From the NCBI GenBank assembly GCA_030159075.1, contig BROG01000041.1, positions 2,058,001 to 2,122,000 on the forward strand: a DNA stretch of 64,000 nucleotides, read 5' to 3'. Each line of letters starts with the position of its first letter. Position 1 is the stretch's first letter. Below are positions 24,122 through 36,813 of this stretch, one piece after another. The notes below the pieces were generated by a model that was not told the origin of the DNA, ran no database searches, and saw only the letters and a program-made list of their open reading frames with translations. Source of the stretch: Atrina japonica. Its lineage: Eukaryota; Mollusca; Bivalvia; Pterioida; Pinnidae. The position numbers were made by a program, and so were the translations under genes.

Positions 24122-24661
24122 CGTGTGTGAGCCATTATCTACGTATCTATATACATCTTTAATTTTACTTAATGGTATATATGTGGTATGATGATAAGTA
24201 AATATTCTGTTAAACACAAATTATGTTTATATAAATTTGTAAAACCAAAGTAAGAACATGGCTGTGGTTCATATCTTATCATTCTTAGTGTCATTTATGT
24301 CTTATATATGAAAATGTTCGTACTTTAATACTATGTACTAGTACCAAAATGTCTATGTAAACATTTATGGTTTAAATCATTTCTATTTTATACTGTCCAA
24401 TTTTCACTGTGTTAAGCCAACATTCATGTTACTCTGTCCGTAACCTGAACAACATATATATAGAAGTGTCAATTGTACGTAAATCACACGACTTCATTAC
24501 ATATGATTACAGTACATATATATGTTATAACTCAAGTACTACCGAAAGTATATACTGAAAACAACATTGTATAATATTAGTATAACTCAGATATCACCAA
24601 TATCATATACTGTAAACATCAGGGTCAATTATACAGTATTCACTAAACACTATCTGCGCAC

Positions 24662-24662
24662 G

Positions 24663-24717
<55 letters not shown>

Positions 24718-24720
24718 ACA
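24662..24720. repeat. (CA)n microsatellite
   Basis: About 27 CA units with GC interruptions at the left end. Confidence 0.96.
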
Positions 24721-25667
24721 ACGTATGTATGTATATTTATAATATTACATATGACACGCTTACCTGTATTGGCGGTATTTAAATTTGACATGTATGTTTA
24801 TTTACGATAGCAGTTTCCAAGCCTTAAGTCTCAAGTGCACTTGAATGTGTTGGAACATGTTTGTGCACAAATATCATAGTAATAAAAGTCACATCAACCA
24901 AATTGTTATTACACCGTCTACAATGGCGCTAAATTATGAATACGCTAAAATAAATATACATGCAATTACATAATACACTACAATTGCATACTATGCAAAT
25001 TCTTTATTAAAGTTAAAGTTATATAATATTATATGTGTTTTGAAATATATTGTAATCGTGTACTGTATAACATATGTGTATACATTATTCGATTTTGACA
25101 ATTTAAATTTACTTTTACTACAGCGGTTATATCCAATTGATTGTTCTAATTTATCTTTTCTTTACGTCACTCAATTTAATTCAGATAAGATGAATGACCG
25201 TCGTTCACCATGAATTATGTTTATTTGATTAAAGAAATGTTATATTTGGAAATGGAAGTGCAAATATGAATTACCATTGTATAGCATTGATCAAGCCAAC
25301 GTGAAATTCATTTCAATAGAATGAAAAGCACCTGTCATAATGAAAAGCTTCATAAATTAAATATTCTAATTTCATTATAATTTCAATACTGATCCTCCTG
25401 AAAATAACAATATTGATTATATACCTTACTTAGCATATTGATTTAAGTCAACATCTGATCCTTCGGTTATATTTATCATTTTGCTGTGTTTGAATCGATA
25501 AATCTGCAAACGAAAATGCTATCCTTACAAAAACCGAATCAATATGGATAGGATGACTATCAATTCCGTATTTATCAAACTACACATCAATTTTTGTAGA
25601 TCATTTTTCTGCATGCAACATACGTTTTTCCTTAGACAAAAACAATTTAAACAAAAAACACACACGC

Positions 25668-25671
<4 letters not shown>

Positions 25672-25742
<71 letters not shown>
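25672..25742. repeat. (AT)n microsatellite beside alternative first exon 1
   Basis: About 35 AT units beginning 20 bases beyond the donor of the 25.8-kb first exon. Confidence 0.97.
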
Positions 25743-25745
<3 letters not shown>

Positions 25746-25762
25746 CGAAATGTGCTACATAC

Positions 25763-25879
25763 TTTTTCCAAAGATGTCATACTTGCTTTTGAGTCGTGTA
25801 ACAGTTTATTCTGTCGCGCACCATTGCTGTATTCCATTTTTGGACCGTAGTCCCTTCTTATTCCTTTACTATATTCCAT
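25763..25879 (-). CDS. Alternative first exon 1 (N-tail MEYSKG...)
   Basis: Thirty-nine codons run from an ATG in good context (A at -3, G at +4) to a GTATGT donor in phase 0, which matches exon D. The tail starts MEYSKGIRRDYGPKMEYSNG and ends HDSKASMTSLEK. It contains two MEYS-x-G repeats 14 residues apart and is basic and hydrophilic, as expected of a cytosolic tail. The (TA)n tract starts only about 20 bases past the donor. An in-frame reading continues into that tract but is meaningless there. No transcript evidence is available. Confidence 0.6.
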
Positions 25880-27408
25880 TTTTGAAAATATTTTACAGTC
25901 ACATTCTTACTCTGTTACTGATTTATTATATGAAGAAGTATCAAGTCCCTTTCAGAAGAACAGTCAGTTATGCGATATAGTTTTTCACTGCTTTTATATG
26001 CGGTCTAAATTCAATTAATGATAATCAAATGTTGCATTCGCAATATATCCTTGGTAACAATGGCAATTAATGTGCCCAAACATGCCCTTGCATAACCATA
26101 ATCCAGTGATTCTCAAATATATATTGAATTAATTCCATTGCGGTAGCCAAAGCAAAAGCCTGAGAGATAGTTAAATAGACTGTAATATCAAACTGCACTC
26201 TCAACAGAGACTCAAACTGTCGACCAGAATAAGTTCATCTCTCTAGAAGAATAGGATGGCGATGCGTAAGACATTAATTAGCATGACAAACACAGATACA
26301 GCGTTTCATGGCATCTTTACAATGAAGAAGACATTTTCTTGTCAGAATACCGAATGTCGGTCGTGATGAACATATCTTTGCAACGTAAACCGTCTTTAAT
26401 GCAACAACCTGCTAAAACTAATTTCATTGCATAGTTTATCGATCTCGTTTTCACGCCGGGCTTAATATTTAAAAACGTAGTAGACACAAATGTGATTGGA
26501 ATTACAGTTTCTGTTTGTCCTGTAACATCTATGTCTCCTCATTTAATATACTTCGCTTAAAACTGGTAAAATGTCGATTCAATTTTACCAAAAAATATTT
26601 CAATGTTAATAGAATGTTCACACTAGCACACAAATTGAACACAAGAACAACATGAAAATAGAAACTTGGCAAATAGTGACAACAATGTACAGGATCTATT
26701 GCTGACCAACAAACAACTCAAAAAATAATAACATTATATATTTAGATAAAAATAACCCATATATAACACGTGAGGACAAGATAGGATTTTTTCAGATTTT
26801 GTAAGATTTACATGCGTGTAATAATTATTCAAAAAAAGCACTTACACTCCATTTTTATTTCTGACTGGACAATGGAGCCAATGAAATTTGCTAGCCCGTC
26901 ATATCACTTACTGACTAGCGGACCATTGCTAATTTCGAGCCCTGAATTATATAGTACAAGCACTGGTGATTGGGGAAGTCGATAACTCAGATGGAAATTT
27001 CTATTTTATCATTTTAACTTTGCTACCAGTTAGGTTTCTGTACAAAATTAATCTCCCACAGATGTTCTTTACAATGTATACCGATATTATCTTCGTTTTG
27101 TTGTATCTCGACTGTCCAACTACACAGGTGTATATCACTATACTTATCAACAGGACTGTCAACTTTTAACCTCAGGGAGAAATACAGCCAAGTTACTTCC
27201 GGCGATATACTATTTATAGACCAAATATTTAAGATATTATTACTATATTCTTACACGATTATGTCTGAAATCCTCTGAAGTAAATGTGAATAAATCTAAA
27301 TCGTAACTTTTAACACGAAAAAAGCTCTCGTCATCATTCTCACTTTTGTTTTAAACATGGGGTCTATATGTGACCTTCTACATGTACATACATTTAAAGA
27401 ACACTTAC

Positions 27409-27450
27409 CAATGTATCGGCATAATGTATTTCCGCACCGTTCTTGACCAT
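27409..27450 (-). CDS. Alternative first exon 2 (N-tail MVKNGAEIHYADTL)
   Basis: Fourteen codons run from an ATG in strong context (A at -3, G at +4) to a consensus GTAAGT donor in phase 0, compatible with exon D. The peptide MVKNGAEIHYADTL is hydrophilic. No acceptor is seen close upstream, so this fits a first exon. Its shortness means chance cannot be ruled out. Confidence 0.5.
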
Positions 27451-28017
27451 GTTTGTCGTTAATATATTGTAGATATTTTCCTTATTACAATGGCTAATTA
27501 ATATAAAAGCATTTATATATATCCCTTGATCCTTTGTTAGAAATACTAAACCATCGTTGTTTTCCTAACAAACTTCGCCCATACACTAAGATAGGTAATA
27601 TTACAGGTGAGGAAAGACGAACGTGACCTAGATCCACTGATACGTGTAGTAAAATGGAAATTACCTGCGAAGAAATACCCTAGTATGACTGATAAGCTAT
27701 TAGGTGTTGTTTCACAGGTACTGGAACTATTTTGTGTCGCAAACAAATGGCAAGACTGAAGTAAACTAACAAGTCAGTTTAAAATCACTGAAAAGTAATA
27801 GTTACGAAATCAAAACAAATGCGCTTTGTGAATGAATGACACCTGAAGGACAATCTTTTCAGGCAAAGAACGTCTTTAGTCTCGAAAGTAAACATTAGTT
27901 ACGAAATACGAGCTCAATATTGCGAAATTTTATGTGATGAAATCTGATAACAAGCAGGATCTAGATTTGAAAAAGAAATGTTCGTGACACCATCCTCGAT
28001 TCAGGATTTAGATTTTA

Positions 28018-28021
<4 letters not shown>

Positions 28022-28101
<80 letters not shown>
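28022..28101. repeat. (AT)n microsatellite
   Basis: About 40 AT units between first exons 2 and 3. Confidence 0.97.
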
Positions 28102-28108
<7 letters not shown>

Positions 28109-30108
28109 ACACATTTGACTTGACCATTGCTTTTGTTTTATAGAGGTTAAAATCAAGTACGGTAATCACATAAAAACATTCGCATTCATATTCTAATTCT
28201 GTAAGTGATATTATTGGATTAGTAAGGTTCCGAAGTATCTTATCAGACAATTAAAAGGAAAGTAACGACATTTCTGTTAAAAAAAGTAGATGTCTCACCA
28301 ATCGTCCATCGAGTTCAATTTTGTTGATTAATATACTTATTTTGGAGACGGATATAAAATGGGTAATTCTCGGCATACAGCGAAAAGATCCAGAGCGCAA
28401 TATCTGCATTGTTCTACCGATATACTAGACATGAAGGTTAGCTTGTCAAATAGATTGTAATTATTCCTCTACAAATACCATGCTATCGTCCTACTTGTGG
28501 TATGAGAAAAACTAACTTTGCGTCGTGTCAAAATAAATGAACGCTGACAAACCACTCCAGAACTTCTTTACAATGTGTGCAGGTTGTTTCTTATAGTCCA
28601 TTCCCCTGAGATGCTGAAGTACTATTCGATTCCTTTGTCTTAACAAAAGAGATACAGACGTTTGTCAATCACTTTCTGTCTACTTTTTGTGTTTTTGTGT
28701 ATATATCGACTACGCAGAAATAAACAGTGATTTGTAAAATGTCCAACTACATGTATGTATTCAATAATTACTTATATTTATCTATCTCATTGTATAGTAT
28801 CAATCCGCCTATTTCTTTTATCTCGCCAAAGCATTTCAGGGGCAGTATATATGGAACTACAACAAACAAGATAAAGAGATTCTTGTGACAGTAAAATGTT
28901 GTTTGTTTGATGATTACGTACGCGGAGCAAAATGCCAATGTTTCTTTTCGTTTCTTAAATCACAGAAAGGCTAAAGCAGACATATATATGACTACGTTTA
29001 TCTTGATATGATACTACAAATGTTATACTGTTACAGTTAATGATAACACAAACATAATAGAAGACAATAAATAAGGCACTCTCTAGTTACCATGTCCGTA
29101 ATGGTTTATTTCAAGTTACGTACGGTCCATGACCATCGTTACTTGGTTCTTGTGCATTAATTGCACTGGGTGCCCTGTCGTGAAAACCATTACAGAGAGG
29201 GATGCCATTATCGAGTCGGGTTCATAATAAGATCGATTTAAATTTGAATTGAAAGAAAAATAATACTTCCCAAACGTTTGACCGATAAGTGAAATCACTA
29301 CCTAAAGCTGAAAGTGGCTGCACAACGGATTAAAATCCAGTCAGAATGTAAACAATATCTGAACGTCTTTCTTACTCACGGTATTAACAACGATAAGTAT
29401 GTAATCAAGATCTTACTAAGCTATCGATTATTAGTCACATAAATACCGGTATTGCACATAGGTTAAAAACTAAAAAGTAATTTTACATACAAAAATAAGA
29501 AATGCCAAATGGTTACAAAGTCTGAGGAATCAATACTACAACACTTCCTCTGATTGCCTTTTCCCGAATTGTTGCAAGACAGATTAACACAATATTCTAA
29601 GCTCGTCCACCCAACATACATGTAGCCACGGTCGGTGATGGTGACCTGTTACACATCAAAACATAATCATCATTGATCCATAACGCCATAAGGACTTATT
29701 CGTTGGAATAATAGGATAGAGAATAGCACCATCATCCACTGCATGTAAAAATCCCATACCCCCACGGACAGTGATTACGATTAAGAAATAATAAAGAACC
29801 ATGGTCATATAAGGTCCTCGCTTGTTTGCCTAACATGATGATATAGAAAATGAGAATATAATGATGCCGACGATATGATTCTGAAAATTACCATTGCTGT
29901 TTTAGATGGAATAGATCACTGTATGTAAATACTAGTTACCAGTAAATTACGCCAATCCTATCCAACTACCATAATAGCCTAATTACTTGTATATCACCTA
30001 TACGATACATACTAGAGTATGTATTAGGATGTACAACAGTATGAATCTCCATACGCACCCCTATTTGTAAAATATTAATTAGCTTTACGTGAAGACTAAT
30101 ACACTCAC

Positions 30109-30138
30109 TAAAATAAAGCACCGTCGAAACAGTCCCAT
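30109..30138 (-). CDS. Weak candidate first exon (MGLFRRCFIL)
   Basis: Ten codons run from ATG (A at -3, G at +4) to a GTGAGT donor in phase 0. The peptide begins MGLFRRC, with Gly2 and a nearby Cys, a layout seen in lipidated cytosolic tails. Length and AT-rich surroundings keep confidence low. Confidence 0.28.
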
Positions 30139-31042
30139 AATTACATTTCTTTTCTTTGTTCGCTACTATGCTCCGTATGCCACAAAATCATATTTTGAAA
30201 ATGACAGTATTCACAACTTTCAAATTACCGACCAGTTATCACTAGTTGACGAGATTTGTGTGTCGCGTCTGTCCTGTGTAAATTATTACCATTCGGACAT
30301 GTCTAAGTTGCCTCCCTTTTGCCTACACAGTGGTTAAATTGTTATTTTGTAGACAACAACGTCTCGCCATGATTATTTCCTATATTAAGGGCGTTGTTAT
30401 TCATATACAGAGGGAATACTTCAAATTTATACCCCTGTCATGACCATCTAATTTTATACGGAACCGCATCCGGACCGAATCCTATTCATAAATTTTCTGT
30501 AGTCCTTTGCGAAAACAGCCACTGCATGTTTTTAAGGATCATATCCGACGCAATTGCTCAGCGAGTGTTCTTATATGTTAGCTAAGCAAACGCAATAAGC
30601 CGCCAATGTGACAAGTATTATGTTCATATGAAAAGACTGCAACATGTCCAGAAAGATGTGATTTAACGTTACAGTTACTAAGATCTAAGTAATATCATAG
30701 TTGCTTGACCTTACAACTATTGGTCCTACCGTGAAAGAGGACAAACAGATATCAATGATGCGATATTTTGGGACAAAACTTAGGACATTTGTGTTCAAAA
30801 TCCTACGTTCTACATACTAAACCCATCATTATCATCATCCTTTATCATTAACCACTTTGTCTTTCCACAACCAGCTTCATGTGCATCCCAATGTGCGAAG
30901 ATCCACATTTAGACTTGAATTGAATCAAATGTCACAACTACCATTCACTCTGTAGAATGGTTTCCTACTTTGTCAAGGCTTCGCACGACAAGTTTAACAT
31001 ACCCCAATCCTTCATTGTATCTAATCCCAGTAAGAGTATCAG

Positions 31043-31113
31043 TTAAACATCCCATTTATTGAAAACGGCAAAGGACCAATTAACATCCCATTTATTGAAA
31101 ACAGCAAAGGACG
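31043..31113. repeat. Short tandem duplication of about 37 bases
   Basis: Two adjacent copies of a unit with ACATCCCATTTATTGAAAAC then GGCAAAGGAC (AGCAAAGGAC in the second), a little before first exon 3. Confidence 0.85.
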
Positions 31114-31364
31114 CAAAATATTACAAATTTCAGTGGTACTAGATACCTATCCCCAGGTGTGACGTTGCCATCATTCTACTAGTGTATGTTCTGATTTTCA
31201 TTAAAATTATGATAATAATTCAAGTATATTAATGGCAAACGCTGACTAATATTCGAGGAATGCTATCTGTATCAACAGATACTTCTATGGTTCGAATACA
31301 GGTAATTCATTGATCCAGATATCGCAACTGCTAGGTTTATGTATAGAGTTTAGTCTCGACTTAC

Positions 31365-31436
31365 CCTAGAACTGAACGAATACTTAGTTTGTAGATCCTT
31401 GGCAATATCTCTCAAAACAGCGTCTTGTATATCCAT
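31365..31436 (-). CDS. Alternative first exon 3 (N-tail MDIQDAVL...)
   Basis: Twenty-four codons run from ATG (G at -3, G at +4) to a consensus AGG|GTAAGT donor in phase 0. The peptide MDIQDAVLRDIAKDLQTKYS ending FSSR looks helical and charged. It would join exon D as FSSR-PLRSRS. It sits next to the tandemly duplicated segment at 31.5-32.4 kb. Confidence 0.58.
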
Positions 31437-31528
31437 ACCGATCGGTCGTAAAACACATGTCATATATATTATAACAAGGGAAATATCGACAGCGCTATCA
31501 CAAAACAAATATTGAATCCTATGAGAAA

Positions 31529-31816
31529 AAGGTAGATTTTAAGTCCCATAACTCCGCTGTTTGAAATTAAACACATATTCAATTATGTTTCCATTAGCGT
31601 GAAATTGATTTCTCTAAAGTAAATTGTTTTTATAAAATGTAGATTAAAGGATCAATATTACAAACCTCACAATACTTTTCTGAGTAAACTTGTATCTAGA
31701 CTTATATTTATTGTTTCTTTAAAAAAATCAATTATTCCTAAAAAAAATATTATGGTAGCCATATTCTAGACACACACACACACACACACACATATATATT
31801 ATAAAGTGTATATCAA

Positions 31817-31876
<60 letters not shown>

Positions 31877-31926
31877 TACTTCCATATTTCACACAAAAAA
31901 ATGAATTTTTTAAATATTGATGACCA
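31529..31926. repeat. Tandem duplication, unit 1
   Basis: About 400 bases beginning GGTAGATTTTAAGTCCCATA and ending near TTTAAATATTGATGACCAG. It includes a (CA)n tract (31771-31791) and a facing (GT)n tract (31819-31873). Nearly identical to unit 2 except for a 34-base gap after TATGGTAG and different microsatellite lengths. Confidence 0.9.
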
Positions 31927-31930
31927 GAAA

Positions 31931-32201
31931 GGTAGATTTTAAGTCCCATAACTCCGCTGTTTGAAATTAAACACATATTCAATTATGTTTCCATTAGCGT
32001 GAAATTGATTTCTCTAAAGTAAATTGTTTTTATAAAATGTAGATTAAAGGATCAATATTACAAACCTCACAATACTTTTCTGAGTAAACTTGTATCTAGA
32101 CTTATATTTATTGTTTCTTTAAAAAAATCAATTATTCCTAAAAAAAATATTATGGTAGGATATAAGAAATATAAAAGAGAATCTAAATCACCATATTCTA
32201 G

Positions 32202-32233
<32 letters not shown>

Positions 32234-32250
32234 TATAAAGTGTATATCAA

Positions 32251-32310
<60 letters not shown>

Positions 32311-32363
32311 TACTTCCATATTTCACACAAAAAAATGAATTTTTTAAATATTGAATGACCAGA
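31931..32363. repeat. Tandem duplication, unit 2
   Basis: Direct copy of unit 1, starting a few bases after it. It carries an extra GATATAAGAAATATAAAAG-type stretch at 32159-32192, a (CA)n tract (32203-32225) and a (GT)n tract (32252-32307). The near-identity implies a recent event. Confidence 0.9.
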
Positions 32364-32924
32364 AGGATACCATGTGATTTATGCTTCCCTGATGTACATA
32401 TAGATGCTAATACCCTTTTGGAACCTGTATTATTAAGTTTGTGGTTTGTGTTACTACACGCAACATTTAGAATGCGCCAGATTCAATTATTTTGAGGATT
32501 TGTGATTAATCACGGATTTCAATGTCAATGATGGAAATAGATTTGTAAGACAAGACTTAAAGGCTTTTGTCACTTGCTCAATTGGGATCTGATCAATTTC
32601 TGTCAATTAAACTTCTGCTTGATCGGAATAAGTAGGGGGGTTTAAAAGATTCTGAACTATTACAGAGCTATTGCAACCAAAACCGGAAACTGCTACGAGA
32701 ACTGAATCTAAGATAAATATTTGAACTGTTATGTACAATGTAGCATCTATCAATTTCACAAAATAGCCTATGACACTGAAACTTCAACATGTCCGGCATC
32801 CATATCTATGACATATTCTTATGTTTAATGGGATTTGTGAGTGCCATGTTACTTCAAAGATTTATAGCATACTTACATAATAGTTTAGAATTAAACTGTA
32901 AAATTGTCTTATTGCAAATTGGTT

Positions 32925-32928
<4 letters not shown>

Positions 32929-33010
<82 letters not shown>
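32929..33010. repeat. (AT)n microsatellite
   Basis: About 41 AT units. The 116-codon plus-strand frame across it is an artefact. Confidence 0.97.
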
Positions 33011-33013
<3 letters not shown>

Positions 33014-34615
33014 AGATCTGTATTGTATGACATTAAAATATATATTACAAATCACAAGTCCCAGACTCATCACTTGTGTTTATATTTAGACTCACCTAAA
33101 TCAGTAACTGTCAGGTCTAATGTCAAAACTAAGGGGTGAACAATTTAATACTGAACTTGAAATTATTTTAAAATTTTTTGTGTTCTGAATTGAATTATAC
33201 TCTCCTGAATTCTGACATTGGACTTTAGAGTTCTTTGAAATGGTGATAAGTCCAACTGTGGCTACAAGTGTCAGTGATTTAGTGTATTCATAACAATACC
33301 TTTCATCTACCATTCATTAATGTACATATACATGTATATATAAATAAAATGATAAATAGAAGTATGTTTATAATAATCTTGTGAGCCAAATCTGGCACTG
33401 ATGAAATCAATCCTCTTGAATATTCATATACAATGTACCATTTTCATATCAATCATACGCACTATATACAGCATACACTATTTTGATATCAATTTAATAT
33501 ATTATATGTACACAAAAACACACACATATATATGTAAATGTTACTTTCATTTCAGTTTGAGGTTAGTGATGTGCAGCAAACCAGTGACTATAAAATCAAT
33601 GGATCATTTTCCCTGTGCAGTACGTAGTACAAGGTAACTTAAATTACACCCACTATATCTACATTTTAATCTAATCTTCTTGAATGTCCCTAAATATTTA
33701 ATTTACATATGCTTTTTAATTCATATAGAATCGTTTTGATTTCCCGATGGTATTATATTGGTGCATAGATATATATTAGTTAATATTTAGAATATACAGA
33801 GAGAAGCAGAGAAGGAGGGTTACAAACCCCACAGAAATACAGAGAGGGGAAAAAAGTATCCTTTCTTTAGATGCACATTATACAGAAATGTCATATCAAT
33901 ATTTGTCGCTAAAACTGGTACCTGTGTTATCAATTTTAAAGGTATACATTAAATTGTAATATAATCAGGATGCCTGTTTTTCAAAACCTTGTGGATACGT
34001 ATTCATTTAATCAATATTTTCTGCAGCGTGTGATATTGTAAAATAATTCATCACACTTCTTTTGGGTAACCATGGTAATTTAAACCTGCCCTTTAAAACG
34101 GAAAAACTTCTATAATTGCAATTAACACGAAGATGTATGTAAACATATCAATATATATAAAGAGTAACCGGTTAATCCAGTATGGCTATCTGTTGAAATT
34201 GACCTGTTGTATCGTAAAAATTTTACATGTACTTTCACCTTACAAATTTAAAATCAAACTGTTTACTGAAAACGTCATCGGATTTTTACGTGTTAATTTG
34301 AACTTGTATAGGTCAGTATTTATCTGATAAAGACAAAATCATTGCCCAAAGGAAGAACATCGCGGTAATCAAATGCGATCATTACAATGCTCAATGCGAG
34401 TATGATGTCCGCTGTCCTTTATGCTCGTAATGGTCTGTTTGTCCTTTTCATTTAGTGAAAAAAAAGAATTGATAACTATGATGATTTCGTTAAGAGATAT
34501 TAGACCTGGAATCATTATCTCAAAGACTTTAGTAGAAAAGTGTTCACGCAGAAAAATAAGAAGAGATCTAGAGAAAGCCACCCACACTACACATCTAGTC
34601 TTTCATTAAACATAC

Positions 34616-34750
34616 CTTTGGTTTTCTTTCCTCAAATCTAGGAATAAGGCTTTCAACAAGTTTCGAATTTTTTTCTTTTCGTTTTTTCTTCTTTTTATCC
34701 TTTTTGCTCTTTTTGTCATAGTCTTTGCCGTCAACAGATGTCAGCGCCAT
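34616..34750 (-). CDS. Alternative first exon 4 (polybasic N-tail MALTSVDG...)
   Basis: Forty-five codons run from ATG in strong context (A at -3, G at +4) to an AAG|GTATGT donor in phase 0. The tail is MALTSVDGKDYDKKSKKDKK, a further Lys/Arg run, then NSKLVESLIPRFEERKPK. The dense lysine cluster could bind acidic phospholipids or act as a targeting signal; that is inference. The frame stays open for 21 more codons upstream (to 34813), where a weak ATATAG acceptor precedes VRRLVNAFNN. It could therefore instead be an internal exon of 66 codons; the in-frame TAG just before excludes a longer unspliced start. Confidence 0.65.
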
Positions 34751-35289
34751 ACTCTCCGTGCTGATGTGATTTACTGACCCCGAGTTGTTGAAGGCGTTTA
34801 CGAGTCGTCTAACCTATATGATATTTACAAGACAGACTTCAATATATTGAGTTTCCTAACAACAAGAAGTTGTCTTCCAATTCAGCGTTCCTTCTGTAAA
34901 ACCAGATATATTTCTCATTCGTTTATGAAGCCATGATAAAAGCTCACCGAATGGGTAACTACCAATTAATATTTATTTCTCGATCAAGTATTCGGTGATT
35001 GTATATACAATGCACGGGTCCATCAATATGAAATATTACACCGGTTTAAACATTTTATGAGCGTAGCCTTCAGGTAATTAGCAAAACTGGACATCGTGTC
35101 ATTTTCCCATTATCGAAATGTACATGGTCACCATCACATGTAGATTTCACTTGGAACCAATATGTCAATCGGGTAAAAACCTATATGTCACATCTGGTAA
35201 ACATACGACATATATACGAGAGATAGAAAAATAGTGGAATGGACAATTAGATAACGTAGTCAAAATATGCTATAGAAAACTATTGGATA

Positions 35290-35294
<5 letters not shown>

Positions 35295-35353
<59 letters not shown>
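35295..35353. repeat. (AT)n microsatellite
   Basis: About 29 AT units, 55 bases from the weak MSNSQTNW segment. Confidence 0.97.
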
Positions 35354-35355
<2 letters not shown>

Positions 35356-35407
35356 CAGCACAGTGTAGTCAAACGTGAGGATATGAATTCAACTCCCTTG
35401 AACATAC

Positions 35408-35431
35408 CCAATTTGTTTGAGAGTTACTCAT
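35408..35431 (-). CDS. Weak candidate first exon (MSNSQTNW)
   Basis: Eight codons run from ATG (A at -3) to a good TGG|GTATGT donor in phase 0. It fits the same pattern as the longer first exons, but a segment this short can arise by chance. Confidence 0.28.
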
Positions 35432-36250
35432 GTTTGTTTACAATAAGATTTTGCGAACACATTTAGCGTTCTTACCTGTACAGGTAACCGGGTGCAATCC
35501 TTTAGTATCGAGTTAAAATATATCTTACATTTACAAGTATATCAATTATCTTAAAAGTCCCTTTTGGAATAGGTAACAGCAAAATACTTTAGTAGACAAG
35601 CAAACACTACGATCACTACATAACACGTGGTGAACTGATACCTTTCACAAAGAAAAATAGCAAGATGTATGTTTACCTTTTATGTGTGTGCAAATCAATT
35701 CATAATGACGTCAAATATTAAATGCGGCTGAACCTAAGAAGCTAGCTTTACTTAAAAATGTATGTTGTGTTGGACGGGGTATGTAATCTAATACTTCGAA
35801 GTATTTCGCGATGACGAGTCTTTTCAAATAATCAATAGTCATGGGATGATTCCTTTAAAAGTAGTTGTAAAGGGTATTGTATTATTTACTACAAAATACA
35901 TTACAACGAAACAGATTTGAAACAAGACAAACTTAATTCCACCCCTTATCAAAAGCATTTTAAAGTTTGTTCGTCGCGTGAAGCATAATGATAAAGGTCG
36001 ACATTTCATTAATTGCGAAGATATCGTGAAATTTTGTCCTTAACAATTTTAAAGGCAAAACTAATACCTAGTAAAACCAGAGACAATCAAACTAAAATCC
36101 TCGGCATGTTTATATAAAAAACAAAAACGATTTCTCCTTATTTTTTTTACTGAAAGTGGTTATTCCATACAATTATTAATGTATCTCATTCATTCAGTAA
36201 ATCGTATTTTTTTTAGTTAGCAAAAATATGTGTAAGATAACGAATCTTAA

Positions 36251-36340
36251 GACACTACTGTAGGCTAATCTGCAGCCTGAACTGAGTCTGACTCTGAACG
36301 ACTGAAGCCAGCGACTCCAAAGTTTAAAGCCTGTTATATC
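36251..36340. repeat. Dispersed repeat R3, copy 1
   Basis: It shares ACTGTAGGCTAATCTGCAG, GAACGACTGAAG and GCGACTCCAA with 43053-43175 (there CTAGTCTGCAG and GCCGACTCCAA). The family is not recognised. Confidence 0.55.
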
Positions 36341-36433
36341 GTTGCTGCCATGTTTTTATTTTTCAGTTTCTCGGGTGTATGACAGAAAAGAGTAATTCAA
36401 AATGAATTTATAAAACAGTGAAACAGCAATAAC

Positions 36434-36813
36434 CAGGACACAAAATCACCAAATTTACTCAATACTCAAGTTCAACTTTTATTTTATTCTTTTGTCTACA
36501 AAATTGTTTATAAAACTTAGTTTGGGATTTTAGTGTTTAGGAAACATATTATTATTTTGAATCATTTACATTGTAAAAAACGAGTAAATACGTTGAGTAC
36601 GGTATTCAAGATTTGAATACGTACTCGAACATTTTTTTAATATTTCTGAAGTTTTCTTCAAATGAGCATTAATATTTATCTTTATTTACAATTGTATGCT
36701 GTAAATATACAAATATGTCCAGTTACAGAATAAACTTTGCACGCTTTTACCTTAAAATCGTGAAAAGTGAGTTGAGCTTGAGTACTGAGTAAGTTTGGTG
36801 ACTTCGGGCCCAG
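36434..36813. mobile_element. Short inverted-repeat element M1, copy 2
   Basis: About 380 bases, matching copy 1 along its length (for example TTTACTCAATACTCAAG, CTTCAAATGAGCAT, AATCGTGAAAAGT, GTGACTTCGGGCCC). It diverges by small insertions and substitutions, so it is an old family. Confidence 0.7.

Noticed and set aside
24764..24791. ATG segment MSNLNTANT ending at a good G|GTAAGC donor, minus strand
   Set aside because: It leaves in phase 1, which does not fit exon D, whereas all the stronger first exons are phase 0.
29620..29656. ATG segment MCNRSPSPTVAT ending at GTATGT, minus strand
   Set aside because: Phase 1 exit, incompatible with exon D; likely chance.
32789..33139. 116-codon plus-strand open frame
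   Set aside because: Its core is translated (AT)n; the ends resemble nothing.
35476..35530. Strong donor TACAG|GTAAGA upstream of first exon 4, minus strand
   Set aside because: No ATG-started frame leads into it; at most a non-coding first exon, which cannot be shown.
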